Positions 13,101 to 24,839 of a stretch of 64,000 nt of DNA are shown here, in pieces (the stretch's first letter is position 1; each line of letters opens with the position of its first letter). The position numbers and the translations under genes are program-made. The stretch is taken from contig JALGQZ010000018.1 in NCBI GenBank assembly GCA_023105745.1, forward strand, positions 23,617,132 through 23,681,131, given 5' to 3'. Source of the stretch: Austropuccinia psidii. Its lineage: Eukaryota > Basidiomycota > Pucciniomycetes > Pucciniales > Sphaerophragmiaceae. The notes under the pieces are model-generated. The model was given only the letters and a program-made list of their open reading frames with translations, did not search any database and was not told where the DNA came from.

Positions 13101-15338
13101 CATAATTTTAATTTAAATGAAAATGGAATGAATTAAACTAGAGATTTGTTTTGAAGATTTAATTTATTTCAGAGGGAAATGTGTGAGAAAATCAATATAT
13201 TAGAATTTGAAAGGAGACTTTTTTGATAGATTATTGAATTAATAAGAAGGCTATATGAATCAATTTGATTTAAATGTTTTATTTTTTAAAAAAAGTTTGG
13301 TTGTGAGATAAATTATAAATGAAAAAAATAACTCCGAGCTCAAAATTTCATTCAATTTGAGAACTTCAAAGAATAAAATGACGATAATTCACCATCAAAT
13401 TTCTCGACAAACATGATATAATCGTTTGTCATTTTATTCTTAATGCTAAAAAGCGTTTTGAATTATAATAATGTATTTCACAAACCATAAAATTAATTTA
13501 CAAGACACATTTTTAAATTGATAATTGAAAAAAACTGTAGATACATATAATTATTGAAGTTATTTCAAATACTGGAAGACCATTCCAAATCTACTCGCCA
13601 TGAAGCTATAATTATGTCTTTGTAAATAGAATAAGTGACCAACGTGTTCTATGAAAATGTGGGAGAAAATACAATCTTTGCCTTCATAACTGAAAAGCAT
13701 AATATAATCTCCGACAAAGCTTATGGGCCTTTAATACATTTTTTCCGCGTAGGCCCCTATCGAATTCTTTATTATTTATTTATATTTTACTTTCTTTTAC
13801 CTTATCTCTACCAAGATAAAAAACCAAAAAAATAAGAACTCGTTGATTCTCCTCCATATCCTCACATATTTATTTTTCTGAGATAAATCTGATTACATTT
13901 GAAGGTGTTACCCTTGTGACAAATTTCTTGAATTCTACACTTTTTTCGGCCACCATACCAACTTCAAAGAAGAAAACTAGAGTCACTTTCACTGAAACAT
14001 GAAAGAGACAGCGAAAGAACTTATGGGAGTGATAAATGGCCACATATAAGAAGTCTTATCTCCCAAGCTAAAGCTATTATTATTGAATAAAACAAGCTTA
14101 TATCTCATGTATCTAACTGGAACAAACCTAACTAGAGACAAAAAGAGCTACAGGGGATAATTCTTTGCCAATTAATAGACGTTCTTCAGTAATAAGTACT
14201 TCCCTTCATTCCTTGATATTGACTATAAGAATCTTTTTGCGATAAATTTTTCATCCCAAATCAAGCAGTGTAGCTCATGGAATGAAAAAATCTCAATATG
14301 TATATAGATCTAAATGAAATGTCTTTCAATTATGGATACAAAATGTGGGATTCCAATAGATACTTAAAGCTAGATTTCTAAAAATTAGATTACAAAAAAT
14401 CAAGTCACTCATCCTTCAACATGGCATAAAGAGAAATGATATTTCTGAATATGTGATGGAAAGACTTGAAATCACAATGTCCCTAAACACTACCATACTG
14501 AAATTTAACAAATTCTTTAGAAAACTGGTCTTATTTTTTCAAAAATCCTTGGCTTTAAAACCATCCCTAATTTAAGAAACGGTAAGAAGAGTGGCTTTCA
14601 ACAGCCTGAGGAATTGTAAGGTGTGGATATGAAACTTTGATAAAATATCAAGTACTTTTCCTGTCCTCAAAATTTGTATAAGGTAAAATTATTTAAAAAT
14701 AGTAAGAAATAGTATTTTCAAAGAGAAAACTTGCCAATTTTATTGCTTTTAACTTTGTAAGTATAAAACAATAATATAATGAAAATTTATTGTTTTATCA
14801 ACAATAAAGATTTATCCAAAAATACTCTACAAGAGATATTTAAGTCTACAAAAGAATTTTCTTCAAGAGCAATTTCAATTGGAATTGATTGAGCAAAGAA
14901 CTGCAAGAAATTAATTCAAGAACAAAGTCTTTAAAAAGATATTTAAAGAGAAAACACACCCAAAAGTGACCAGAGCCAATTTGGAAACAAAGTGACACAG
15001 TTTAACAGTGATGGAAGATGCTTTAGTTCACTTTTGGGGTGGTTCAGGGGTAAAAATGATTAATTATAATAATTTTTTAATATGTTTAAAAGGTTCAAAA
15101 TGATATTAAAAGGGTGGTTGGAATCTTTTGTTGATTGGCTTAACAGCGTTTAAACTAATTATAAAAGGAAAAGACTCTAACATGAAGAGAAAAGTGGGGC
15201 AAAGAAGACATTCTTTTATAGCCATAAATTTTCTTACTCCAAAAGTAAAATTTACTCTTGTAAGTCGTGGAAAACACTCTAACAACAGAAAAGCCAATTA
15301 TGGCATCATTGAACCCTGGTTTAGACCAAAAAAGGGCT
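10177..15338. other. AT-rich intergenic DNA, no recognisable gene
   Basis: No protein-like frame. One small feature is a perfect 12-bp inverted repeat, gaataaaatgac at 13371-13382 and its complement at 13428-13439, around a 45-bp spacer. The stretch 13380-14250 is slightly richer in CpG and less AT-rich than its surroundings, but no spliced gene could be built from it. Confidence 0.5.
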
Positions 15339-15370
15339 GGTTTTAGCCATTTTAGACCCTTAAAACAGCC

Positions 15371-15384
15371 ATTACTATAGTAAT
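15371..15384. repeat. Perfect 14-bp palindrome
   Basis: The sequence attactatagtaat is its own reverse complement. It lies in a 500-bp patch (15340-15860) dense in short inverted repeats. Confidence 0.75.
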
Positions 15385-15538
15385 ACCTGGTCTAGAGCCT
15401 TCAAAACACGTCAGGATGAGTGTAAGAGACGTAGAAACCAGTTAAAGCTGTTTTTAATAAGATGGTTTTATCTTAAGGGTAGTTTTACCCTCTTGGCAAC
15501 AGTTAAAACTGCCCTGGTTGGTATCAAAACCTCATCAT

Positions 15539-15569
15539 CAATTGAGTCACAGACCCTGTGACTCAATTG
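15539..15569. repeat. Perfect 14-bp stem with 3-nt loop
   Basis: Left arm caattgagtcacag, loop acc, right arm ctgtgactcaattg, all 14 pairs matching. A second small stem, tacagta / tactgta, lies around 15762-15778. The patch may be the remnant of a non-autonomous inverted-repeat transposon, but I could not define its ends or a target duplication. Confidence 0.75.
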
Positions 15570-15668
15570 TAGGCCAAAAGTCATGAACTTTTGCGTAGAT
15601 TTTGACATCTCATGCCTGTTAACAAGGATTTTGGGGGTCTGGCTCCCCCTTAGAGCTAGAGTTCCTGT

Positions 15669-15679
15669 CCCCCCCCAAA
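15669..15679. repeat. Short C-run followed by A
   Basis: Eight C followed by AAA. This is a shorter relative of the C/A junction tracts elsewhere in the window. Confidence 0.6.
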
Positions 15680-18600
15680 TTTAATCTTTCCAATTTATTT
15701 TTTCCTTTAATTCCTCATCATTTATTATACTTACAATTTACATATGTAATTCAATTGAGTTTTACAGTAAACTACTGTAACAATTGACACCTCACATGTA
15801 AACACAAGTTCACTTATGTAATACACGCGCACATTTTGACAATTCAATTGAATTCAATTGAAAATACTTCAATTCCTCATAACTTCTAAACTATACACAA
15901 CACCTCAATTTTAACACAAAAATTGATGATTAACACTAAATGTGATGTGAATTAAAAAAAGGCTTTGAGTATTTTCAACTTTCATACAGAAAATACAAAA
16001 AACTTAATTTAAGCTTATTTAAAGTTGAGTTACAGAAATTTCACTAAGAGGTGACCCCACCTAATTTTTTATAAGAAATCCAATGGTGAAATAAATTTCA
16101 TATGTTTACTTGTTAAATAAAAAGTTATGATAAATTTCATTTAACCTTTTTCCAAAATTATTTTATTTTGGGTAATTTTGTTGAAAATTCATTTTTACTT
16201 AATTTTTCCAAGTAAAAATGTGTTTTTACAATTTTAAAATTTGATGTATTTTTATTTTTAAATTATAATTTAATTTTTGATGTTGTATATAAATTCATAT
16301 TTATATTTTAATTTTTATTTTAAAAATATAAATAAATTCATTTTATTTATGTTTGTATATTAACCTTTTGTTTGTGGTCTTTTGGGTATATGAAAATACC
16401 TCTAAGGCTCACAGGAACTTAGAAAAGGTTGATCTCAAGTTAAGGGTTAACACAGTTCCCTATGTGATGTGATTAAGGATTTTCTATATGGAATGTTTGG
16501 TCACTTCTCAATGGAATGTCCTGATAAATTTAATATTCAGAAACACCAGAAATAGAAGAGACCATTGCTATCACAGTGGTGGTAAATTTGGGGAATTTCA
16601 CCTAATTATGGAATCAAAAATTTATGAGAAAACAAACAGTCAAAAAAATTTAATAGTGAGAAATCCTCAAGTATAATGCCTAAAAGGCTCAATATATACC
16701 AACTAAACCATCATAAGCAACCCATATTACCGATTAGCCTCATATTTTAATACATGGGAGAGGCAAAGGATCTAATGAGCCTGTTTCAGGCTGATTTTGA
16801 GTAAAATGTAATGTTTATGTTATTTTATACTGGAAGCACTAACTAAATCACTGAGAATTTATCTTAATTCTCTAATTTAAGGAAACTGGACAAACCTTTA
16901 CCCCTATCAATAGCTACAAAAAATGCAGAAGATCATTTTTTTAACTATAATGGGTTATTACATTTTCTATGGGCTAGAAGCTGAGGGTTTGTTCATTGAT
17001 AATTTTGATCCCAGTTTCAAAGGAAAATTTAATATTTTCCACATAAGTGATTAATGCAGGGGCCAATATGATACTTTTATATGTCAACATCATTTTATTA
17101 AATACTGCTTACAAAAATTGATATTTGTGCTTTTATACCCAAAAATACATTAATGGCTCTTTCCACAGGCCTAAAATAGCTTCACAAGAATTAAAAATAC
17201 TGATATTCAAAGGTAAGAGCACAAACGAATATTCAAACCCTTATTCATAGTATGGTTTCAATGATTAAAACTAACAAAGAAACAGGAGTATTTGTGAGAC
17301 ATGGAAAGAAGAGGGAAAATATAATCGCAGGGAAATATGTCACAAAAGGTTTGTATTCTGAAAAAAACATCAGAGCTTTGATTATATATATAATTAGTTT
17401 TCTGAGTCAGTTTCACAATACTATTCTCATGATATCAATTACTGAGCTTCTTTCAGAAAATCCAAAAGCCTGTGACACAGAAGTATTTTTCCAAAAACCA
17501 TAGCCACAGTCCCTTTTAATCTTTTCATGAGAATCATAATGGGGCCTTTTCATGAAATTTTATGAAAAAGGTATATCATTTCCAAATGTAAGATATTTTG
17601 AAATTAAATGAGGTAAATTCAATGTAATTGAAAAGAGATAAAGGGCTACTATCATCTGGTGGGAATTAAGAGGAATGAAAGCCAAAATCTTGAGAATGTA
17701 AAGTGGATTTGTTTTCTCTTCCTTATCAAGAGATTTATTGTTTAGAGAAAAGGAAATCTCCAATTGGAAATGAATAATATACTTTCATGATGAAAAACAT
17801 ACAAAAGAAGCTTAGGTAATATGGAAAGGAAACTGTAGTCTGAATTGATACTGGAACATAGGTTCTGGGTGTATACTTTTGTCTGAGAATTGTGGCTCCT
17901 GAATGAGATTATGAGCTAAGGAATAGGTCTTAAATTCCCAGTGAGGTCTTGTCAAATAAAAAATTGGCTTTTTATAGTTTCTGACGTTTTGTACAGAAGG
18001 TGTATATACATTTACCACATGAAAAGAATTCCAAGATGGATGAAGAAAAACTTAGGAGTATATGATAATGAGGTTACCCCACCAAATGTTTTGTCTATTT
18101 TTCATACCATAAAGCAGAAGAGTGGTGGGATCAGTCTGGGATACTTTTTCAAAGATAAAAAAAATGCTTAATAATTTGAGAAATATGTCTGTGAATACAT
18201 CAATAAGGGACATTAAGGATAAATAAAAGGTGAATAAGATTGAAATAACTTTTATTCTGAAAAAATTAATTCTTTGAGATCTCAGAAATCCAAATTACTT
18301 TCAATTTAAAGAGGAGAGAATTCAGGAGATACAGTGATCCTTTATAATAAGAATTGTGATATCTGAAAGGTTCTTTATTCCTAATGACAATTTTTACAAT
18401 CTAGGCATCCACAATGATGCACCTTCTCATGCCCTTCTATCAAGGAATTCTTGTACCTTTTCAAAGCTCTTGATGAATATACTGTTCCACATATGTCTAA
18501 TTTTAATTTAACTTACAGCTTTTATTCCCTGCCTTTACCTGTCCTCACCTGTCATCAATTGGAGGAGGATTAAGACTATGATCTGCAAGAAGTCTTCTAG

Positions 18601-18779
18601 CATTTTTGTGATATTCTTATCAGTTGCTGCATGACCAACCTCTTATAAATTCAAGTGGATTTATTAGGACTAATAATGGAAATTGGGATTCTGCCACTAT
18701 TGTGACATGTGTTATAAGATGAAAATCCTTGACTCTACCAAGACCAAGAGCCCCAGAAATAGGCCACTTCAAGACTCCT
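15680..18779. other. Unidentified, possibly decayed repeat DNA
   Basis: Less AT-rich than the flanks from about 16380 on. It contains short frames on both strands, for example about 68 codons on the - strand at 17812-18018 and about 68 codons at 18620-18826. None reaches a recognisable domain, and no LTR or terminal inverted repeat was found. It looks like old, fragmented transposon or gene DNA. The function is unknown. Confidence 0.4.
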
Positions 18780-21700
18780 TGTGAGTCTTGAAGGATATTT
18801 TCCATACCCAAATAGGCCACAATCAATTCAAAAATACATTATCAACTATTTATAACTAATAACTCAGTAATATATTCAAAATTATTCATTTTTTATTCTA
18901 CAAAAGATTTACAGCTTTTTTGTGAGCAAGTAAGTCCATGGACTTAAGGCCAGATTTGGATTCTACACAACACTTTTGTCAGGCTGAGTCTATGTTGAAG
19001 AGGTAATAAGGCTATTTACAACTAAAACTATGACTGTGACATGGTAAAAAATAGATTTTTAAAGATAAAAGGTTGATAAAAGATGATTGAATTGAGATTT
19101 TAAGGGCTTTACTATGGAAATATAGTGGTGGTGAGCGCTGCTGAAAGCCCTGGGTGCAGTTTTATCTGTTGGGTTACAATAATAAAGACTACAATAATTA
19201 AGTTTATAATTATACCTGATTATTAACCAAGAGTAAAACTGTTTTTGACAGTTTACTACGTAGGTTATTCAAGAGCAGGATGAGGAAAGGTTTTTGGCTG
19301 TGAAAAGCCCTCCTTTTATCCTGAAATTGAGGTGGAAAGGCTGCTAGACCTTTGCACATAGAGGAAGTGAAGATTTTTCACTCTCTATGACAGGCTTGTG
19401 GTTTGCAAACAGCCTGTATACTCTGTATTGGGCTCAGATGTGGTTTTGAAACCACATCTGGGCGGATTTCACCAATACAGGGTGAAAATTTTCATCTGGG
19501 GACCTCACAGCCTGATTCTGACGTGTATGACGCGTAGAATGCTGTACAGAAACTGTATGGGACCCCAGTATTGACTGACATATGAGGTATTGAAGTAAAA
19601 ACATGCTTCTTTGTCTATTTGACACCTCATATTCATGGTTATGGGATATTATCCCATGGGAAGGCTGTATCTGACAGCGGGTGGGATTTTGACCTTAAAA
19701 TGGTCATAACTCTGTCAGTCTTTGAGATATCAAGCTCAAAGTTGGTTCATTGAATAGCTCTGTATGAGCTCTACACAATGGTACCCAACTTGACATGGTT
19801 ATCATTAAATATGACAAAGTTATCCCATGTACAAGTATTTTTGTACATTGGCGTGGTCTGGGCAAAAGCTGTATTAAGCTTGTTTGGCCAATAACTTCTG
19901 TTGTAGTTGAGCTATGAGAAAATGGATGGCACCATCAGATAGCCCTGATTGTTCTCTTTCCAAAAAGACCCCACTTTAGGTATCTCACACTAAAACTGTA
20001 AAAGTTAGATGAGAGGTGAATGTTTTGTTCACCCTTATTTGGTCTGAATTTGACCATAACTCAAGTAATACTGGTGCTAGCTCAGTTTGGCTAGCACCAT
20101 TAGATAGTCCTGGCTTAGAGCTTCATTTTGAATACCCATTTGATGGGGTTAAGCCTCTCCTTCTAGATTTTAGATGAGAGGTGAAAATTAAGGTTTATGC
20201 TTAGCAATAACTTTGTTATTTCTTGTCCTATGGTGATGGGACTTATATTTTCAGAAAGAGGTGAGTTTCCTCTTTCTTTTGATACCTTTTGAGATAATTT
20301 ATCTCAGTTCCATATTTTGGTGGTATTTTGGCTATACCATTGGTTTATGGTATTTTAGCTGTCATGCTTGTGCTCTGGTTTTGAGTCACAGGCTGACAAC
20401 TTTACCTAGGGTAGCTCCATATAGTTAATAAGATTCAATTAACTCTATGAGGTGGTAATATGGAAAATACTTCAACACTACATCATCAATAGCACATAAA
20501 ATAATTGTCAAATATTTCTTTCTCTATTTCACGCGAAAATGATGGGAATGTGGGAAATCCCACGTTACATATACACTAAGACTAGCATTATGCATGTTTA
20601 TGGAGCTTAAAACTACATTATTCTTAAATACAGTTTTGATACACCCATGATGGATTTCAGTCTTGAAGCCTGAATTACTATTTTTGATATGAAAATAGCT
20701 AAGGGGAACAAAAGACATCAAAGAGAGCTGGGGTACCCAGCTTCTGAGGCCTCTGAGGTGTTAATAGCCCTAAAGCTGTGATACATGGCCGATCATTGCC
20801 CAATTAGTCTATTGAAAGCTTTGGGGAACTTGGTTACCAAGTTAAAGTCTCATTAAATCATGTAAAAATAGAAAATAAGCTGCTATTTTGACATGACAAG
20901 GAGGTAATGAGCAGCTCTGACTCCAGTAACCATGGCAATTATTAATCATTTTCCATGGATAAAATTTGAAATATTACTTAAAGCCCTTTTTCTACTAGTG
21001 TCTATGGATTTATCTCAGGGAAACCAGTTATTACTGTGCTATTTGCTTTTCTATGTAGAAATAAGGTAAAAACTTCAAAAAATCTATTCAAAATAAAGTT
21101 CCTAATTAATCCCTCTGAAACTTCAAGGCCTAATGTAGAAAGGGATTATCCATATAAGAACAAAAGGAATTATTACTTCATAATTAAAATCAAATTTTTT
21201 ACTTACATTCCATTTTTGATGATTCCATGTCAAACACTGAATCTTCAAAAAATGACATAAAATACAACCTGTGATTCCATTTCCAATAAAATTGAGGAAT
21301 TTGAGAAAACAATTTTCATTTTTGAATAAAAGAATATTTACAGTTCTCAATCCTTTATTTCTTAACAATAAATGGGTTGGTAGCCATGTAAAATGACTTA
21401 ATGGAGTAATTATGATAATCTTACATGACAACATGCAATGTAATCAGTAATCCAAATAAGATAAATGGTTTCTCACTAATTGGTTTTTCATTTTGCTCCA
21501 TGGCACACCTATGTCAGCTTTTTTCAACTTAAAAGAGGCCTCCTCTTGCTTTTTTTTCAAATCATTTTATTATTCAATTATATCATTAGTGCCAACAAGT
21601 AATTATTAGTTGATTCTTTCAGAATAAATCAGAGAGACCTGAGATCAAATAAATACACTATTATTAATAGTTCTTAACTGTTATGTTTTTTTTCATTACT

Positions 21701-22103
21701 TCTATAAATCAATTTTTATCATTTGAATCCACAAATAATCTGTCAAATCACTCTACCAATTCTTTTCTAGGTATTATTGGAGTATTAGTGAGTGTTTTAT
21801 CTTAATTCTTAAATTTTTCTCTAGTGTGTAGTTTTCTCAAATGATTATAATTATAAATTAACACAGCTTCATATTGTTTTAATAAAGTAGTTTTATTCTT
21901 AATACTTCTTGTAATTGATTCTAGTAGGCAATTACTTCTTACTTTTATACTCACTAGTAGTGTATAAAAATTAAAAGAAATAATTGAGAAATTGATTATT
22001 TATTTGGGGTTATAATAAATTCATTCTTTACATTTCATAAGAGCAGTAACAGTGCTCCTGATTCATAGTAATATCATTAAGGGTTTCATAGAAACATCTT
22101 ACA
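18780..22103 (+). repeat. 5' LTR of A2, split by a solo LTR
   Basis: Starts TGTGAGTCTTG and ends cttaca directly before the primer-binding box. Subtracting the nested insertion (1422 bp plus one 5-bp duplication) leaves about 1.9 kb, like the other family A LTRs. The pieces 18780-18976 and 20399-20665 align with the truncated 3' LTR at 28445-28905. The part 20640-20960 aligns with the orphan fragment at 43267-43584. Confidence 0.8.
18977..20398 (-). mobile_element. Solo LTR of family B
   Basis: 1422 bp, running TGTCAGGCTGAG to CAGGCTGACA, with short inverted ends TGTCAG/CTGACA. It is flanked by the 5-bp duplication ACTTT (18972-18976 and 20399-20403), and its sequence follows the LTRs of B2 along its whole length. 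Removing it restores the A2 LTR, as comparison with 28620-28660 shows. It is most simply the product of LTR-LTR recombination after a full family B insertion, with sense on the - strand. Confidence 0.95.
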
Positions 22104-22119
22104 TTTGGGGGCCTGGCCA
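22104..22119 (+). other. Primer-binding site of A2
   Basis: tttgggggcctggcca follows the LTR directly. The same 16-mer follows the 5' LTR of A1, and B2 has it with one extra T. It fits a tRNA 3' end of the type ...GGCC-C-CCA, i.e. a discriminator base C, which is typical of eukaryotic tRNA-Pro. The tRNA identity is inferred. Confidence 0.7.
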
Positions 22120-22509
22120 CATTTTTGAACCTTGTACCCATAATCAATATATTCTTAATCTCTCAAATATCTTAATTAAATTTTTTTTTCTTCCATTTTG
22201 ATCTAAATTATTTTTATTTTGTGAAATTGTCTTAAAATATTTTTTAATGAGGAATTTGGGGCAATTTCATCATGTTTTACACATGGCCTCTTTACATAAA
22301 AGAGCTTATAAAATGCTTATTTGAGTTAATTTGAATCATTCTTTGATTAAAAATACTAAATTTTGATTCTTTTTCTTCAAAAAGAATAAATTTTCAATAT
22401 TTAAAGAAATAATAAGCTTATGAAAAGCTTCAAAAATATTTCAAAAGTATAAAAAATAATTTTTCTCTTTTATAATTTTCTCTAGTGTCTTGAATCAAAT
22501 ATATTTCAG

Positions 22510-22629
22510 CTGATAATCAGCTCAGTGAAAAATATATTACCAGTCCAGAATCCAAGGAGAGTATTGGAGTCCTAATTTCCAAAAGAGGCACTTTATTTCA
22601 AGCAGGGCTATCCAAGAAACAACAAAAAG
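22510..22629 (+). pseudogene. Upstream exon of the A2 accessory ORF
   Basis: Open frame of about 40 codons between a TTTCAG acceptor (22507-22509) and the donor at 22630. It enters and leaves in phase 1. The translation has SPESKESIGVLISKRG and ends KKQQK. Splicing the following intron would join it to the +1 frame of gag. Its own start must lie in an exon further upstream that I could not define. Comparable exons precede gag in A1 and B. Confidence 0.5.
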
Positions 22630-22693
22630 GTGTGTTTTCTTTGTCTTTATTATCAATTTTCTCTAAAATTGACATTAAAATGGTGCATACCAG
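22630..22693 (+). other. Predicted 64-nt intron containing the gag ATG (A2)
   Basis: Donor AAAAG|GTGTGT, branch-like ttgac, acceptor gcataccag|AAATGG. The gag-frame ATG at 22680 is inside it, 14 nt before its end. Phase 1. The length equals that of the corresponding A1 intron. Confidence 0.55.
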
Positions 22694-24780
22694 AAATGGA
22701 AGGAACTATTCAGTCCATATGGATAGATATGGACAAGGGAGAGGCAAGACCAGGGCAAGACCTAGCAGGCCTTCCTCAAAAAAGGCAAATTTGGAGGATG
22801 CAGAGTTGCCCCCATTCCTCAAGGTCTATACAAACAAAATTTGACATTAACTCTGATCCCAAACTTATTAAAGGTAATTTTTTGAGGGTTAAACCATTTC
22901 CAAGTGGCAGACGTAGAAATATCTCAGTACCAGTAGAAAAATTGGTACATAGCAGCCAAGGAACAGAAATGGGAAATTTTTGCAAGCATTTGGAAAGGGG
23001 AAAGGAACTCCTACTTACACATGAAGAGCTTTCTGAGTCAGGAGAAGACCATAAAGCTCTTAGGAGGTTGGATCCCATTTCCTTTCAAAGACAAGGTCAA
23101 AAAAATAAAGAATTGGTTGAATAACCAAAGTCTTTTATCAGTAGACCAGAAGAAGTAATTATAAATAACCCCAGCATTGGAGAAAGAAGGACCAGTAGCA
23201 TCAACAAGCTCAAAACAAGCTCTAGAAATCCCCAATGAAAAGCCCAAAGGACCTCAGAAGAAGAAGAGAGGTCCCAACAAAAGTCAAGGAAAGGGGAAAA
23301 GAAAATCCATTTGGCACATACCTTACCCACAAGGGTACAGTATCCCCAAATTGGAGCCTTCAGATGTGGAAAGTGTGCTCAAAATGGCCAGGACTCTTAT
23401 GGAGTTCACAGCCAAGGAACAAGAAATAATTGACAGGACCTTTCTGCACAAAGGATGGATGAAATTCAACATATTAAATCCATTATTGATTATAAACTTA
23501 ACAATTTTGATAAATAATTAAATAAATTGACAAAATATTAATTACTTGAGAAAAAATGACAGATATTTTACTGAATGGTGTGAAGCTACAACTGTAAGAA
23601 TGGAGTCAATTTCTAATACGTGTGACACAATTGAGAGTGAATGTGAGGTACAAAATGATTAATTGGATAATCTTTCCTGTGATAAAGTTGATGACCAACA
23701 TAAAACTCTGAAAGATAATTTTTTAGAAATAATTGATAACACAAATCATTTTGACACACATCTGGAAAGAAGTGACAGTGAAAGGAAGAAATTATAAGAT
23801 GAAATAATTGCACATGTAGATCAAATTCATAAAAATTATGAGCGTAATTCACATATGCCAAGACATTACACACCTTTAACAGAAGGAAAATTTTCTGTGA
23901 AAGAAAGTCTGAGACCTTTTCTAGGATAAAATGAAATTTCTGAAAAGGATAGTTCCAGACCAAGAGAATGGCAAAAATTCTCTGGTGAAGGAGAATATAA
24001 TCATATTGAGTTCATAAGAACAATTCATATGTTTCAGGAATATTTTCACATACCTGACACAATAATAGTGGCCAAATTGCACTCCTTGTTTACCAGAAGT
24101 GCAAAGAAGTGGTTTTACAAGATGAGACAAGAACATGGAAAAAATGATTGGCTTTTGTAGAAATCTGAGAAGTCACCAAGTGGGCCAACAATTCCTAAAT
24201 ATTTAAAATTGAAATTTATTTTGAAAGTTCAATTTTTAACTCATAAAAAGATAAACCACTAACTTGGTTCCTCCAATAAAGAGACAGATTATCTGCTTTA
24301 CAACCAGATATGTCTGACTCAATGATTTATATGAAAATTGAGAGGAAATTTGCAGGAGAAGTATAATATGCTATCAAGTGCAGATGTGTAGAGCACTGCT
24401 CAACAGAAGACTATATCAATGCAATGGAAGATATCATTACTGGGACAAGAATAAGTAATCCCTGTACTAGAAGCCCTATAGATTCCAAGAGTCTCCCAAA
24501 TACTTCTAGAGAGGATAGAAGACCTGAAAGACCTTCTGTAAAGCTCCGCAAATGTGGAAGCACCTCAAATTTAGCCAGAACTTGTACCAAAAATATAAAA
24601 ATTGATGAAGCTCAAGTCATTCAAGATCTTCAGGGTTCAGAAGAGAAAGAAGAATCTGACCAAGATGCTGCAATCTCTGAGGAAACACCATCAGAGGAAC
24701 ATTCTATTGAGAACATCACAGCCTTTTTTGAAGTCACTGAAGTCCATACTCACTTGCCACAATATAGTGAAGATTTCTGA
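22680..24780 (+). pseudogene. gag: gag of A2, decayed
   Basis: The gag frame starts MVHTRNG at 22680. A one-base shift near 22800 moves it into the next frame, which stays open to 23124. Stops then break it until the capsid-like part around 23960-24180, which has words such as GEYNHIEFIRTIHMF. The zinc knuckle at 24553-24585 is degenerate: the first Cys is lost and the His has become Asn (RKCGSTSNLARTC). The acidic segment up to 24780 leads into protease. Gag would form the intracellular particle and bind element RNA. This copy cannot do so because of the stops, shifts and damaged knuckle. Confidence 0.75.
22694..23521 (+). pseudogene. Overlapping +1 accessory ORF of A2, broken
   Basis: This is the frame reached after removing the intron 22630-22693. 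It begins EMEGTIQSIW, and after the near-22800 shift it is seen again at 23177-23521. That last part is basic and protein-like, with GPVASTSSK, IPYPQGYSIPK and the helix VLKMARTLMEF. The same order of motifs occurs in the same relative frame of A1 (APVASTRKP, YRIPK, FNMARTFMEF). It is always +1 relative to gag. The function is unknown. Stops upstream of 23177 break this copy. Confidence 0.5.
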
Positions 24781-24839
24781 AACCTGAACAATATCCAAGA
24801 GGCCAAAATATGTAACACTAAACCTCATAGAGGCAAAGG

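Noticed and set aside
13635..13835. 66-codon + frame with a hydrophobic C-terminus
   Set aside because: Begins at GTG, has no splice context or homologue in the window, and the hydrophobic part comes from T-rich DNA.
15106..15346. Overlapping frames on both strands near 15.1-15.35 kb
   Set aside because: Neither has an intron context or recognisable domain, and both start at non-ATG or weak codons.
18770..18790. Inverted repeat caagactc/gagtcttg at the A2 LTR start
   Set aside because: It spans the LTR edge, so one arm is flank and one is LTR; most likely chance rather than a terminator.
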